A DNA stretch of 11,305 nt from JAVHQB01 sp049299915 (GTDB lineage Bacteria > Patescibacteriota > Minisyncoccia > UBA6257 > JAVHQB01): positions 1-11,305 of the forward strand of contig JBAQYG010000006.1 in assembly GCA_049299915.1 (NCBI GenBank), given 5' to 3'. Made by a program: the position numbers and the translations under genes. The notes beneath the pieces were generated by a model. The model was not told where the DNA came from. It ran no database searches and saw nothing but the letters and a program-made list of their open reading frames with translations. Positions within the stretch are counted from its first letter, which is position 1, and each line of letters starts with the position of its first letter. Positions 1-6,348 of the stretch are shown piece by piece.

Positions 1-758
1 GCCATATACTTTGGTCCAAGGATAGCTAAAAGCCAGTTAGTGCGAGGCATATTCAAGGTAACAGCACTCAGATCTTCCAATCCTCCGAAGGGATTATTTT
101 GACCAACATAGGTATAAACTTGATTTGGTTTTTGGCTTTCAATAATTTTTCCTAATTTTAGTGGAAGCGTTTCAAGATTTAACATGATCTTTTTAAGCGA
201 TTCTGGATTTTCTGTTTTTAATTGATTCAAGAGATGCTCTAGACCAGCGCGATAAATATGACCCTTGTCCTGGTTATAACCCAAAGTTAAATTGCTTGAT
301 TCTTCGGCTAAGCGATCAACCAATTCTTCAAAAGATTCCGGCTCTCTGTCGGCTCTTTTTAATTTAGCCGGCTCTAAATAATCGTCTAGGGAACCAATTA
401 AATGTTCCATTACTTTGGCTAATTGACCACTTCTTAAAAAATTATCAATAAATAGTTCTAAGGCCTCATCGGTAGGTATACGTCCAGCCGAATGATAGAG
501 CTGGGTAAGATAATTATCACGGGTCAGAAAGGAAAATTCCCTCCTAATGGAGGCAGGGCTTAAATCAAGATCATAATGTTCACAAAAAAAATCGGACGCA
601 ATGGGCTCACCACTTTCTAAATATTGGCTAACTACTAAATTCAAAATATGATAACGGCGATTTAGAAGCTCTGTTTCTTTCTTGCTTCCTATGGTCATTT
701 TAACCTTATTGGTTTTGGCTTTTTTATCTACAACTATTCTTTTTTTAGCCTTAGGCAT
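1..758 (-). CDS. hrcA: Heat-inducible transcription repressor HrcA (partial, C-terminus beyond left edge)
   Basis: HrcA represses chaperone operons (grpE-dnaK-dnaJ, groES-groEL) by binding CIRCE operators. I translated this reading frame by hand; 252 full codons are visible and the frame is still open at base 1. Residues 1-25 form a Lys-rich tail. Residues about 30-100 are the winged-helix DNA-binding domain, with a recognition-helix stretch near LSPASIRREF (66-75) and the family signature HSAGRIPTDEAL (89-100), which matches the HrcA pattern HTSAGRIPSDxG. The start of the C-terminal domain is visible up to ILGPKYM (246-252), resembling the family's GPxxM segment. The start at 758 follows a consensus promoter by about 20 nt and has no Shine-Dalgarno. 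Met21 is an alternative start that would keep the whole DNA-binding domain. A CIRCE element directly upstream supports the call and implies autoregulation. grpE and dnaK would be expected beyond the left edge, but that is an inference. Confidence 0.9.
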   Translation of the reverse strand, partial: MPKAKKRIVVDKKAKTNKVKMTIGSKKETELLNRRYHILNLVVSQYLESGEPIASDFFCEHYDLDLSPASIRREFSFLTRDNYLTQLYHSAGRIPTDEALELFIDNFLRSGQLAKVMEHLIGSLDDYLEPAKLKRADREPESFEELVDRLAEESSNLTLGYNQDKGHIYRAGLEHLLNQLKTENPESLKKIMLNLETLPLKLGKIIESQKPNQVYTYVGQNNPFGGLEDLSAVTLNMPRTNWLLAILGPKYM

Positions 759-784
759 ATAGATATTTAAGATTAACAGACCTC

Positions 785-812
785 ATTATACTCGTTAGCA
801 ATCTCTTGTCAA
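785..812 (-). promoter_or_regulatory. Sigma70-type promoter of hrcA
   Basis: On the minus strand TTGACA (812-807) is followed by a 16-bp spacer and TATAAT (790-785). Both hexamers match the consensus fully. Transcription should start near 778, giving a leader of about 20 nt before the ATG at 758 with no purine-rich ribosome binding site. The -35 lies in the central spacer and arm of the CIRCE element, the arrangement expected for repression by occlusion. Confidence 0.85.
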
Positions 813-821
813 GAGTGCTCA
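795..821. promoter_or_regulatory. CIRCE operator (HrcA binding site)
   Basis: The inverted repeat reads TTAGCAATC - 9 bp - GAGTGCTCA. The known CIRCE consensus is TTAGCACTC-N9-GAGTGCTAA. Each arm has one mismatch and the spacer length is exactly nine. It sits upstream of hrcA and covers the -35 element and part of the -35/-10 spacer of the hrcA promoter, so bound HrcA should exclude RNA polymerase. The same site ends 2 bp from the candidate -35 of the divergent corA promoter. Confidence 0.9.
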
Positions 822-831
822 TTTGCTCATT
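816..831. repeat. 8-bp tandem direct repeat
   Basis: TGCTCATT occurs twice back to back (816-823 and 824-831). The first copy overlaps the right CIRCE arm and the second overlaps the candidate corA -35. It may be a small slippage duplication. No function can be assigned from the sequence. Confidence 0.5.
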
Positions 832-851
832 GGCTATCCCCTCTTTATAAA
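823..851 (+). promoter_or_regulatory. Candidate promoter for the corA operon
   Basis: TTGCTC (823-828), a 17-bp spacer and TATAAA (846-851) form a plausible sigma70 promoter with a weak -35. Transcription would begin near 858, leaving a leader of about 55 nt. A second good -10, TATAAT at 895-900, lacks a recognisable -35. If used, it would start the transcript about 6 nt before the corA ATG, giving a nearly leaderless mRNA. The sequence does not decide between them. Confidence 0.45.
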
Positions 852-912
852 CCGTTGCGAGGGCTATCTAAAAATGATAAACTGCTAACAGTTTTATAAT
901 CTTACTAACTTT

Positions 913-1827
913 ATGCTTATTATTAAAAATAAATGCACTTGGGTAGACATTGGCTTGCCAAATGAGGCTGATGCTGAGTTTTTAAAAAAGGAGTTCTCCT
1001 TTCCTCCCAATGCCCTAGAGGGACTAATGGAACAATCTCCTCGCCAAAGTGTTAGTAAGTACAATGGCCTTTTATACATGGTTATTCACTTCCCTTTTTG
1101 GGAGGCTGAAAAACAAATTACCCGTCCACTAGAGCTAGATATAATCCTGACAAAAAATGCTATTGTCACTGTGCGTTATGAGAATCATATAGAGCCCATC
1201 GAACAAATTCTAGCCAACTGTGAACCAAGTGAAATCGGTGAAAAATATCTTAATACTACTCCCTATGCTTTCTTAGAGAAACTTTTAGACACTTATTTTG
1301 AATATTGCTCGAGAGAAATCAGACATATTAGTGATAACTTAGATATAGTAGAAAAGGAAATTTTAGAAAATAATGGTTCTCATGAATTATTGGTTAATAA
1401 GTTAGCTGTTTTAAAAAGAGATATTTTAAGCTTTAGACGTATAGCTAGTTTAAATAAAAATATCTTAGAATCTTTAAAGATTAGCGGGGAAACTTTTTAT
1501 GGGAAAGAATCTTCTTCCTGTTTTGATGAATTGGCTAATGCCAGTTTTAGAATGAATAATACTATTGAAGGTTTCAGCGACATCATTAGTTCTTTAGAAA
1601 ATACTTTCAATACACTCGTGTCAGCCCAAGTAAACAAGCTCACCAAGACTTATACCTATATTTCCTTAATTATTTGGCCAGCGCTACTTGTTTTTGCTTT
1701 TTATCAAACCAATGGTCTAAATATGCCATTTATTGAGAGGCAATATAGCTGGATATATATCTTGAGTTTAGCCGCGGCTCTATCACTCATTGTTTTTGCT
1801 ATTCTTAAAAAGAAAAAGGTTATTTAA
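913..1827 (+). CDS. corA: CorA-family divalent cation transporter with altered GMN motif
   Basis: CorA proteins are homopentameric inner-membrane channels that import Mg2+ (sometimes Co2+, Ni2+ or Zn2+). This 304-residue protein has family length. It has an N-terminal alpha/beta cytosolic domain (to about 110), a long helical and coiled-coil stalk (about 115-240), and two C-terminal membrane helices (about 245-264 and 278-298) ending in the basic tail KKKK. The loop after the first membrane helix normally carries YGMN, the selectivity signature. Here it reads YQTNGLNMPF (264-273), so Gly and Met are replaced while Tyr and Asn are kept, and a following GLN could be a displaced variant. Family membership is therefore clear from architecture, but the transported ion is not. 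The ATG at 913 has no Shine-Dalgarno. The gene heads a plus-strand run, with cysS starting 1 nt after its stop and the cysS ribosome binding site lying inside its last codons. Confidence 0.85.
   Translation: MLIIKNKCTWVDIGLPNEADAEFLKKEFSFPPNALEGLMEQSPRQSVSKYNGLLYMVIHFPFWEAEKQITRPLELDIILTKNAIVTVRYENHIEPIEQILANCEPSEIGEKYLNTTPYAFLEKLLDTYFEYCSREIRHISDNLDIVEKEILENNGSHELLVNKLAVLKRDILSFRRIASLNKNILESLKISGETFYGKESSSCFDELANASFRMNNTIEGFSDIISSLENTFNTLVSAQVNKLTKTYTYISLIIWPALLVFAFYQTNGLNMPFIERQYSWIYILSLAAALSLIVFAILKKKKVI
1815..1819 (+). promoter_or_regulatory. Shine-Dalgarno AAAGG for cysS
   Basis: AAAGG lies in the final corA codons with 9 nt to the ATG at 1829. It decides the cysS start: an in-frame ATG at 1790 would add 13 residues inside corA, lacks such a site, and would precede the normal family N-terminus. 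Confidence 0.7.
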
Positions 1828-1828
1828 A

Positions 1829-3301
1829 ATGAATCTAAAGGTTTACAATACCCTATCGCGAAAAATAGAAGATTTTGTACCACTGAATCCCCCAAATGTC
1901 GGTCTTTATACCTGTGGTCCAACTGTTTATATGTATGCTCATATAGGTAATTTAAGAACCTATATTTTTGAAGATGTTTTAAAACGAGTTCTTTTAAATA
2001 ATGGCTACAAAGTAAATCACGTGATGAATATCACGGATGTGGGTCATCTAACTTCCGATGCGGATACCGGAGAAGATAAATTAGAGAAGGAAGCGAATAA
2101 AGAAAAGAAAACTGCTTGGGATATAGCTGCCTTTTATACGACTGCTTTCCAAAAAGATTTAGAGTCTTTGAATATTTTACCTCCAGATATTTGGTGTAAG
2201 GCTACTGACCATATTAAAGAACAGATTCAATTGATAGAAACTTTGGAGAAAAAGGGGTTCACCTATAAAACAACTGATGGTATCTATTTTGATACCTCTA
2301 AATTATCTGATTACGGAAAATTAGCTGGTTTAGATATCAAAGGATTAAGGGCTGGCATAAGAGTAGAAATGATCGTAGACAAAAAGAATCCTACCGATTT
2401 CGCTCTTTGGAAATTTTCACCCAAATCATTGGACGGAAATAATAAGCGTCAAATGGAATGGGACTCGCCTTGGGGTATAGGATTCCCTGGCTGGCATATA
2501 GAATGTGCGGCTATGTCTATTAAATACTTAGGAGAAACCTTTGATATCCATTGCGGCGGTATTGATCATATTCCTGTACATCACACTAATGAAATTGCTG
2601 AAGCGGAAGCGGCTACTGGTAAACCCTTTGTTAAATATTGGTTACATGGAGAATTTTTGGAATTAAAAGAAGGTCGTATGGGCAAGTCAGAAGGTAATGC
2701 TATCCTTCTTTCTACTCTTATAGAACGAGGTTTTGATCCACTCGCCTATCGTTATCTAGTTTTGAATACTCATTATAGAAAGAAAATTGAATTTGATTTT
2801 GAGGCTTTGACGGGTGCGCAAACTGCATTCAATAATTTGAAACAAATTTTAGCCAATATCCAATTGACCGCCGATCTTTTATCGTATTATCCTACCTATA
2901 ATAATCTCTTAAAAGATGCCAGTAACAATTTCATTGCTAATTACGGTAGCATTATAGAAGCTTTCGATGATGCCATTAACAATGATTTGAATATGCCCCA
3001 AGCTTTGGCTAATCTAAATGTGTTACTTAATAAATACGAAGAAAAATTAGATTTTGAAAATGCTTCTGATATTTTGAATACGGTTAATAAAATGGATACT
3101 GTTTTAGGTTTACAATTATTACCCAAAGTTCACGAATTAATTCCCGCTAATTTGATTTCTCTTCTTGAAAGTCGTCAACAAAAAAGAAATGAAAAGAATT
3201 GGGTAGAAGCAGATAGTTTAAGGAAGGAATTGGAAGGGTTGGGATTTACGGTAAAGGATACTGCTCGAGGACAAATAATAGAAATAAAAAATCAAAATTA
3301 G
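1829..3301 (+). CDS. cysS: Cysteinyl-tRNA synthetase
   Basis: Class I aminoacyl-tRNA synthetase that activates cysteine with ATP and charges tRNA-Cys in the cytoplasm. The 490-residue length is normal. From the chosen start the protein opens with the usual N-terminus (MNLKVYNTLSRK), then CGPTVY with Cys29. The HIGH motif appears as HIGN (38-41). Zinc ligands expected from the E. coli enzyme are all present: Cys29, Cys226 in HIECAAMS, His251 and Glu255 in HHTNE. The KMSKS loop is RMGKS (283-287), a variant that keeps the second lysine. The C-terminal part (about 340-490) is the helical DALR-like anticodon-binding domain, ending with a stretch resembling the family's ADxxRKELEGLGFTVKDT. It starts 1 nt after corA and ends 1 nt before dnaB, so co-transcription and coupling are likely. 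I see no truncation. Confidence 0.96.
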   Translation: MNLKVYNTLSRKIEDFVPLNPPNVGLYTCGPTVYMYAHIGNLRTYIFEDVLKRVLLNNGYKVNHVMNITDVGHLTSDADTGEDKLEKEANKEKKTAWDIAAFYTTAFQKDLESLNILPPDIWCKATDHIKEQIQLIETLEKKGFTYKTTDGIYFDTSKLSDYGKLAGLDIKGLRAGIRVEMIVDKKNPTDFALWKFSPKSLDGNNKRQMEWDSPWGIGFPGWHIECAAMSIKYLGETFDIHCGGIDHIPVHHTNEIAEAEAATGKPFVKYWLHGEFLELKEGRMGKSEGNAILLSTLIERGFDPLAYRYLVLNTHYRKKIEFDFEALTGAQTAFNNLKQILANIQLTADLLSYYPTYNNLLKDASNNFIANYGSIIEAFDDAINNDLNMPQALANLNVLLNKYEEKLDFENASDILNTVNKMDTVLGLQLLPKVHELIPANLISLLESRQQKRNEKNWVEADSLRKELEGLGFTVKDTARGQIIEIKNQN

Positions 3302-3302
3302 T

Positions 3303-4796
3303 ATGCCTACTTTGAATAAACCCCTAGAGAAGAAATACAAGGCTAATCGAGAAATGACGGTTGGACCAGCTGATAGAGTCCCTCCTCAAAATATGGATGC
3401 CGAGGAAGCTGTCTTTGGTGCTATTTTGATAGACCATAATGCTATGTACAAAATAGCCGATATTCTTACTCCTGAAGATTTTTATAAACCTGCACATCAA
3501 ATTATTTACAGGGGTATTTTAGATCTATTTTCCAAAGCTGAACCAGTTGATATCGTAAGCCTTAGCAATCGCCTAAAGGCAACTGATGAATTAAAAACTA
3601 TAGGTGGATCCAGTGCTTTGAGCGCTTTAGTGAATAAAGTGACTAGCGCTTCCAATATTTTATACTATGCCCAAATAGTTCATCAAAAAAAGATTTTAAG
3701 AGATTTGATCAGTGCCTCTTCTGATATTGCCTCTCTCGGTTGGCAAGAAGATCAAGATGTAAATATTTTGGTAGACAAAGCTGAACAAGTTATCTTTTCT
3801 ATCTCTCAAAATTCTATCACTAGAGATTTTGTGCCTTTAAATAGTGAATTAAAATCAGCCTACGAAAGAATAGATGAGCTAAATAAACATGGTTATGGAG
3901 CCTTGAGAGGTATCGCTACTGGATTTAAAGACTTGGATAATAAACTTTCTGGATTACAAAAATCAGATCTGATTATTTTAGCTGCTCGACCATCTTTAGG
4001 AAAAACCTCTTTAGCTTTAGATATTGCTCGACAAGCAGCTTTAAAAAATAAAAAACCAGTAGGATTCTTCAGCTTAGAAATGTCAAAAGACCAATTGGTG
4101 GATAGAATGTTGGCCGCTCAATCTAGAATTGATGCTTGGAAAATAAGAACTGGTCATTTATCAGCTGAAGGAGAAATGAATGATTTCACAATCTTAAGAG
4201 ATGCTATGGATACTCTCTCTCAATGCCCTGTTTATATTGATGATACTCCTTCCCCCACTATCTTACAGATAAGAACTATGGCTAGGCGTTTGCAAACTGA
4301 AGTAGGCTTAAGTCTTATCGTAGTTGACTACTTACAGCTTATTCAACCAGCTAATAGTTCCCAGGGAATTGTACAGCAAGTGACTGAAATCTCCCGAGGA
4401 TTAAAAGCTATCGCTCGTGAATTAGAAGTGCCTGTTTTGGCCTTATCTCAATTATCTCGTGATGTAGAAAAAAGAGATGGTGATCAAAAACCAAGACTGT
4501 CAGATCTAAGAGAAAGTGGTTCTATTGAGCAAGACGCTGATATTGTTATGTTTATATACAGAAAAGATAAAGTAAGGGGTGGTGGAATGGGTATGGGTAA
4601 TACAGAAACGCAACCAGAAGTTTACAATAGAACTCCTATAGCCGATATAATCATAGCCAAGCATCGTAATGGTCCTACAGGACAAATTCAATTATATTTC
4701 AATCAAGATATTGCTAGCTTTACGGACATGGAAAATGTAACCGAAGGATTTGAGCAATATAGTGAGGAAGGTTCTATTGATCCTGAAGTACTATAA
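3303..4796 (+). CDS. dnaB: Replicative DNA helicase DnaB
   Basis: Hexameric 5'-3' helicase that unwinds DNA at the replication fork and recruits primase. At 497 residues it is slightly longer than E. coli DnaB. The N-terminal domain begins at VPPQNMDAEEAVFGAIL (about 27-43), followed by the linker and the RecA-like motor domain from about residue 200. Walker A is ARPSLGKTS, with Lys234. SLEMS follows. Walker B is LIVVDYLQL, with Asp342. LSQLSRDVEKR and the LRESGSIEQDAD stretch supply the later helicase motifs. A Gly/Met-rich loop (RGGGMGMGN, about 423-431) replaces the acidic loop common at this place. There is no Shine-Dalgarno and the ATG is 1 nt after the cysS stop, pointing to translational coupling. 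No intein or frameshift is seen. No helicase loader gene is nearby. Confidence 0.97.
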   Translation: MPTLNKPLEKKYKANREMTVGPADRVPPQNMDAEEAVFGAILIDHNAMYKIADILTPEDFYKPAHQIIYRGILDLFSKAEPVDIVSLSNRLKATDELKTIGGSSALSALVNKVTSASNILYYAQIVHQKKILRDLISASSDIASLGWQEDQDVNILVDKAEQVIFSISQNSITRDFVPLNSELKSAYERIDELNKHGYGALRGIATGFKDLDNKLSGLQKSDLIILAARPSLGKTSLALDIARQAALKNKKPVGFFSLEMSKDQLVDRMLAAQSRIDAWKIRTGHLSAEGEMNDFTILRDAMDTLSQCPVYIDDTPSPTILQIRTMARRLQTEVGLSLIVVDYLQLIQPANSSQGIVQQVTEISRGLKAIARELEVPVLALSQLSRDVEKRDGDQKPRLSDLRESGSIEQDADIVMFIYRKDKVRGGGMGMGNTETQPEVYNRTPIADIIIAKHRNGPTGQIQLYFNQDIASFTDMENVTEGFEQYSEEGSIDPEVL

Positions 4797-4799
4797 AGG
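4795..4799 (+). promoter_or_regulatory. Shine-Dalgarno AAAGG for recR
   Basis: AAAGG overlaps the dnaB stop codon (4794-4796) and stands 7 nt before the ATG at 4807. It selects that start over an upstream in-frame ATG at 4750 that lies inside dnaB and would add 19 non-family residues. Confidence 0.75.
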
Positions 4800-4806
4800 C
4801 TATTTT

Positions 4807-5457
4807 ATGGAAATTATTCCTAAGAGTCTTAAACATTTAGCCAATCTTTTGGCACAAATGCCAGGAATGAGCACTCGTCAGGCACTCAGAGCGGCATTTG
4901 TACTAGTGCGCCCTGATTCTTTGGGCCATTCCTTTTTGGATTTAGAAAAACTAATGAAAGCCGCTAATGACACAATGGCCAAAACTAAAATTTGTTCATT
5001 GTGCTTTATGCCATTTGAGGATAATCAAGAACAAGTAGTCTGTCCAATTTGTGCCGATAAAAAAAGAGATCATCAGCTGCTAATTATTGTTGAAAAGGAA
5101 ACAGACCTTTTATCTTTAGAAAAAACTGGTACATATAACGGATTATATTTTGTCTTGGGTGGCCTTTTAGCTTCCATAGATCCAGAAAATAGCACCCAAC
5201 TTAAAACCAAAGAACTTAAAGAACGTTTAAAAAGACAAAAGGATATCTCGCGGGCAAGGATTAAAGAAATCGTTATCGCCTTAGGACAAACAACTGATGG
5301 TAATCTAACTGCTAATTATCTAAAAGGTCATATTCAGAATATTGATAAAGAAATCAAAATTTCTCGCTTGGCTAGTGGACTTCCTCATGGCAGTGAAGTA
5401 GAATTCGCAGACGAAGAAACATTAGCTAATGCCCTGAAGTATAGACAAGAAATATAG
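4807..5457 (+). CDS. recR: Recombination mediator protein RecR
   Basis: RecR works with RecO (and RecF) to load RecA on gapped DNA during recombinational repair. The 216-residue protein has the whole family layout. An N-terminal helix-hairpin-helix (LLAQMPGMSTRQALRAAF, 14-31) has GMS where GIG is typical. A C4 zinc finger follows with Cys63, Cys66, Cys79 and Cys82. A Toprim domain then begins at LLIIVEKETD, with the acidic Glu96, and continues through YFVLGGLLASIDP. The C-terminal signature is RLASGLPHGSEVEFADEETLANAL (about 187-210), which matches the RecR RIAxGxPxGxxLEYADExTL pattern. It is the last gene of the plus-strand run, and a strong terminator follows 6 nt after its stop. recR more often sits behind dnaX and ybaB; here it follows dnaB, which still fits a replication and repair context. 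Confidence 0.95.
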   Translation: MEIIPKSLKHLANLLAQMPGMSTRQALRAAFVLVRPDSLGHSFLDLEKLMKAANDTMAKTKICSLCFMPFEDNQEQVVCPICADKKRDHQLLIIVEKETDLLSLEKTGTYNGLYFVLGGLLASIDPENSTQLKTKELKERLKRQKDISRARIKEIVIALGQTTDGNLTANYLKGHIQNIDKEIKISRLASGLPHGSEVEFADEETLANALKYRQEI

Positions 5458-5463
5458 CACTAG

Positions 5464-5492
5464 AAAACCGCCATAAAGGCGGTTTTTATTTT
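5464..5492. terminator. Bidirectional rho-independent terminator between recR and rplU
   Basis: The stem AAAACCGCC (5464-5472), 5-nt loop and GGCGGTTTT (5478-5486) form a perfect 9-bp hairpin flanked by T-rich runs on both strands. It lies in the 35-bp gap between the convergent recR and rplU genes, so it can end both transcripts. Confidence 0.9.
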
Positions 5493-5795
5493 CTATTTGA
5501 CTTTGACTTGAACAAAAGGTTGGCGATGTCCCTGTTTTTTACTGTAACGTGTCTTATTCTTATACTTAAAAATAGTTACTTTTCGAGAACGACCGATTTT
5601 TAAAACATCTGCTTCTATAACGGTATCTTTAAGGTAAGGTTTGCCTAAGTTAACTTTGTCTCCTTCGGCTGTTAAAAGAACCTTGTCGAAAGATAATTTC
5701 TCTCCTTCTTTGGCTTCAGCTATTTTTTCTACAGTGATGACGGCACCTGGTTTGATGAGATACTGTTTACCACCTGTTTCAATTACTGCGATCAT
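5493..5795 (-). CDS. rplU: Large ribosomal subunit protein bL21
   Basis: bL21 binds 23S rRNA in the large subunit. The 100-residue product is family-sized and starts with MIAVIETGGKQYLIKPG. It ends with the conserved basic segment FKYKNKTRYSKKQGHRQPF (76-94), which matches the bL21 signature (KRRKxYRRxxGHRQ). The ATG at 5795 lies about 20 nt downstream of the predicted transcription start and has no Shine-Dalgarno. In most bacteria rpmA (bL27) follows in the same operon. Here the stop codon runs straight into a terminator with no rpmA, so the gene is monocistronic. It converges with recR and diverges from tRNA-Glu. Confidence 0.96.
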   Translation of the reverse strand: MIAVIETGGKQYLIKPGAVITVEKIAEAKEGEKLSFDKVLLTAEGDKVNLGKPYLKDTVIEADVLKIGRSRKVTIFKYKNKTRYSKKQGHRQPFVQVKVK

Positions 5796-5822
5796 AATAT
5801 AAAAGTTATTTTAAGTAGCCAT

Positions 5823-5851
5823 ATAATAGCTGATTTGCTTGTTTTTTGCAA
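5823..5851 (-). promoter_or_regulatory. Promoter of rplU
   Basis: On the minus strand TTGCAA (5851-5846), a 17-bp spacer and TATTAT (5828-5823) make a good sigma70 promoter. The predicted start is near 5816. The last 8 bp of the spacer plus the first three of the -10 (AAATCAGC-TAT) are repeated exactly in the divergent tRNA promoter. Confidence 0.75.
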
Positions 5852-5896
5852 GTTGAAGGCTATAAAAGGCTTGATTTTAGGGCTTAAATCAGCTAT
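5826..5896. repeat. 11-bp perfect inverted repeat shared by two divergent promoters
   Basis: ATAGCTGATTT (5826-5836) and its exact reverse complement AAATCAGCTAT (5886-5896) flank a 49-bp centre. Each arm covers the end of the spacer and the start of the -10 element of one promoter: rplU on the minus strand and tRNA-Glu on the plus strand. The arms therefore point the same way relative to transcription in both units. Confidence 0.7.
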
Positions 5897-5899
5897 CCT
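5871..5899 (+). promoter_or_regulatory. Candidate promoter of the tRNA-Glu / membrane-protein unit
   Basis: TTGATT (5871-5876), a 17-bp spacer and TATCCT (5894-5899) each match four of six consensus bases. Transcription would start about 8 nt before the tRNA. No other promoter is evident between the tRNA and the next gene. Confidence 0.5.
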
Positions 5900-5913
5900 T
5901 TACTCGCTTCTAA

Positions 5914-5987
5914 GCCCTTGTCGTCTAGCCTGGTTAGGACATATGGTTCTCAGCCATAGAACTAGGGTTCAAATCCCTACAGGGGTA
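5914..5987 (+). tRNA. tRNA-Glu, anticodon CTC
   Basis: The 74-nt sequence folds as a full cloverleaf. The acceptor is GCCCTTG with CAGGGGT, including G1-U72 and a U-G pair, and the discriminator is A. The D arm is GTC...GAC around the TTAG loop. The anticodon stem TATGG/CCATA holds loop TTCTCAG with anticodon CTC at 5949-5951, reading GAG. The variable loop is four bases. The T arm is TAGGG-TTCAAAT-CCCTA. The 3' CCA is not encoded (CTA follows), so a CCA-adding enzyme is needed. The D-arm sequence is typical of tRNA-Glu. The tRNA-Glu(TTC) that would read GAA is not in this window. Confidence 0.95.
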
Positions 5988-6009
5988 CTAAAGTAAGACT
6001 CATTTAAAT

Positions 6010-6348
6010 ATGTTTAAATTAAAAATTAAAAACAACCAAACATATTGGTTATTGGTTATTGGCTTAGGGCTAAGTTTAACCTGGTTTCTAGCTATTAATT
6101 ATGTTTTAAGGCTTGGTTCTGGAGCCAATATAATCCTACATCGCAATGCTTTTGGTGTAGATTACTTCAGTGGCCGAGCAAGCTTATTTACCATCCCAGC
6201 TATTGCTACTATTTTTATTTTAAGCGATATTTTTTTAGGCTTTAAGAGTAAAGAACCAAAATGGAAAATAGCTTTTTTTCTGACCGCTACTTTAATAGCT
6301 CTATATTTCCTGTTTTTAGTAGTTTGGGTAATTAAAATAAATGGTTAA
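6010..6348 (+). CDS. Small three-helix membrane protein of unknown function
   Basis: This 112-residue protein is not assigned to a named family. A short basic N-terminus (MFKLKIKNN) precedes three hydrophobic helices at about 12-33, 58-77 and 87-109. The extramembrane segment between the first two carries LHRNAFGVDYF (43-53). It resembles, from memory, small membrane proteins of Patescibacteria with an LHYNxxxGxD motif; that is a weak inference, and no function is known. The basic loop at 79-86 (KSKEPKWK) suggests a cytoplasmic turn. The gene starts 22 nt after tRNA-Glu with no promoter or Shine-Dalgarno between, so it is probably co-transcribed with the tRNA and freed by tRNA 3' processing. 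Its TAA abuts the ftsI stop on the other strand. A likely terminator lies about 90 nt further on, inside ftsI. Confidence 0.75.
   Translation: MFKLKIKNNQTYWLLVIGLGLSLTWFLAINYVLRLGSGANIILHRNAFGVDYFSGRASLFTIPAIATIFILSDIFLGFKSKEPKWKIAFFLTATLIALYFLFLVVWVIKING

Noticed and set aside
1790..1828. Upstream in-frame ATG start for cysS
   Set aside because: It adds 13 residues encoded within corA; the ATG at 1829 has an AAAGG site and gives the normal family N-terminus.
4750..4806. Upstream in-frame ATG start for recR
   Set aside because: It lies within dnaB and lacks an SD; the ATG at 4807 has AAAGG 7 nt upstream and matches the RecR N-terminus.
5879..5918. Inverted repeat AGGGCTTA / TAAGCCCT reaching into the tRNA acceptor stem
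   Set aside because: The left arm lies in the promoter spacer upstream of the predicted start and would not be transcribed; probably coincidence.
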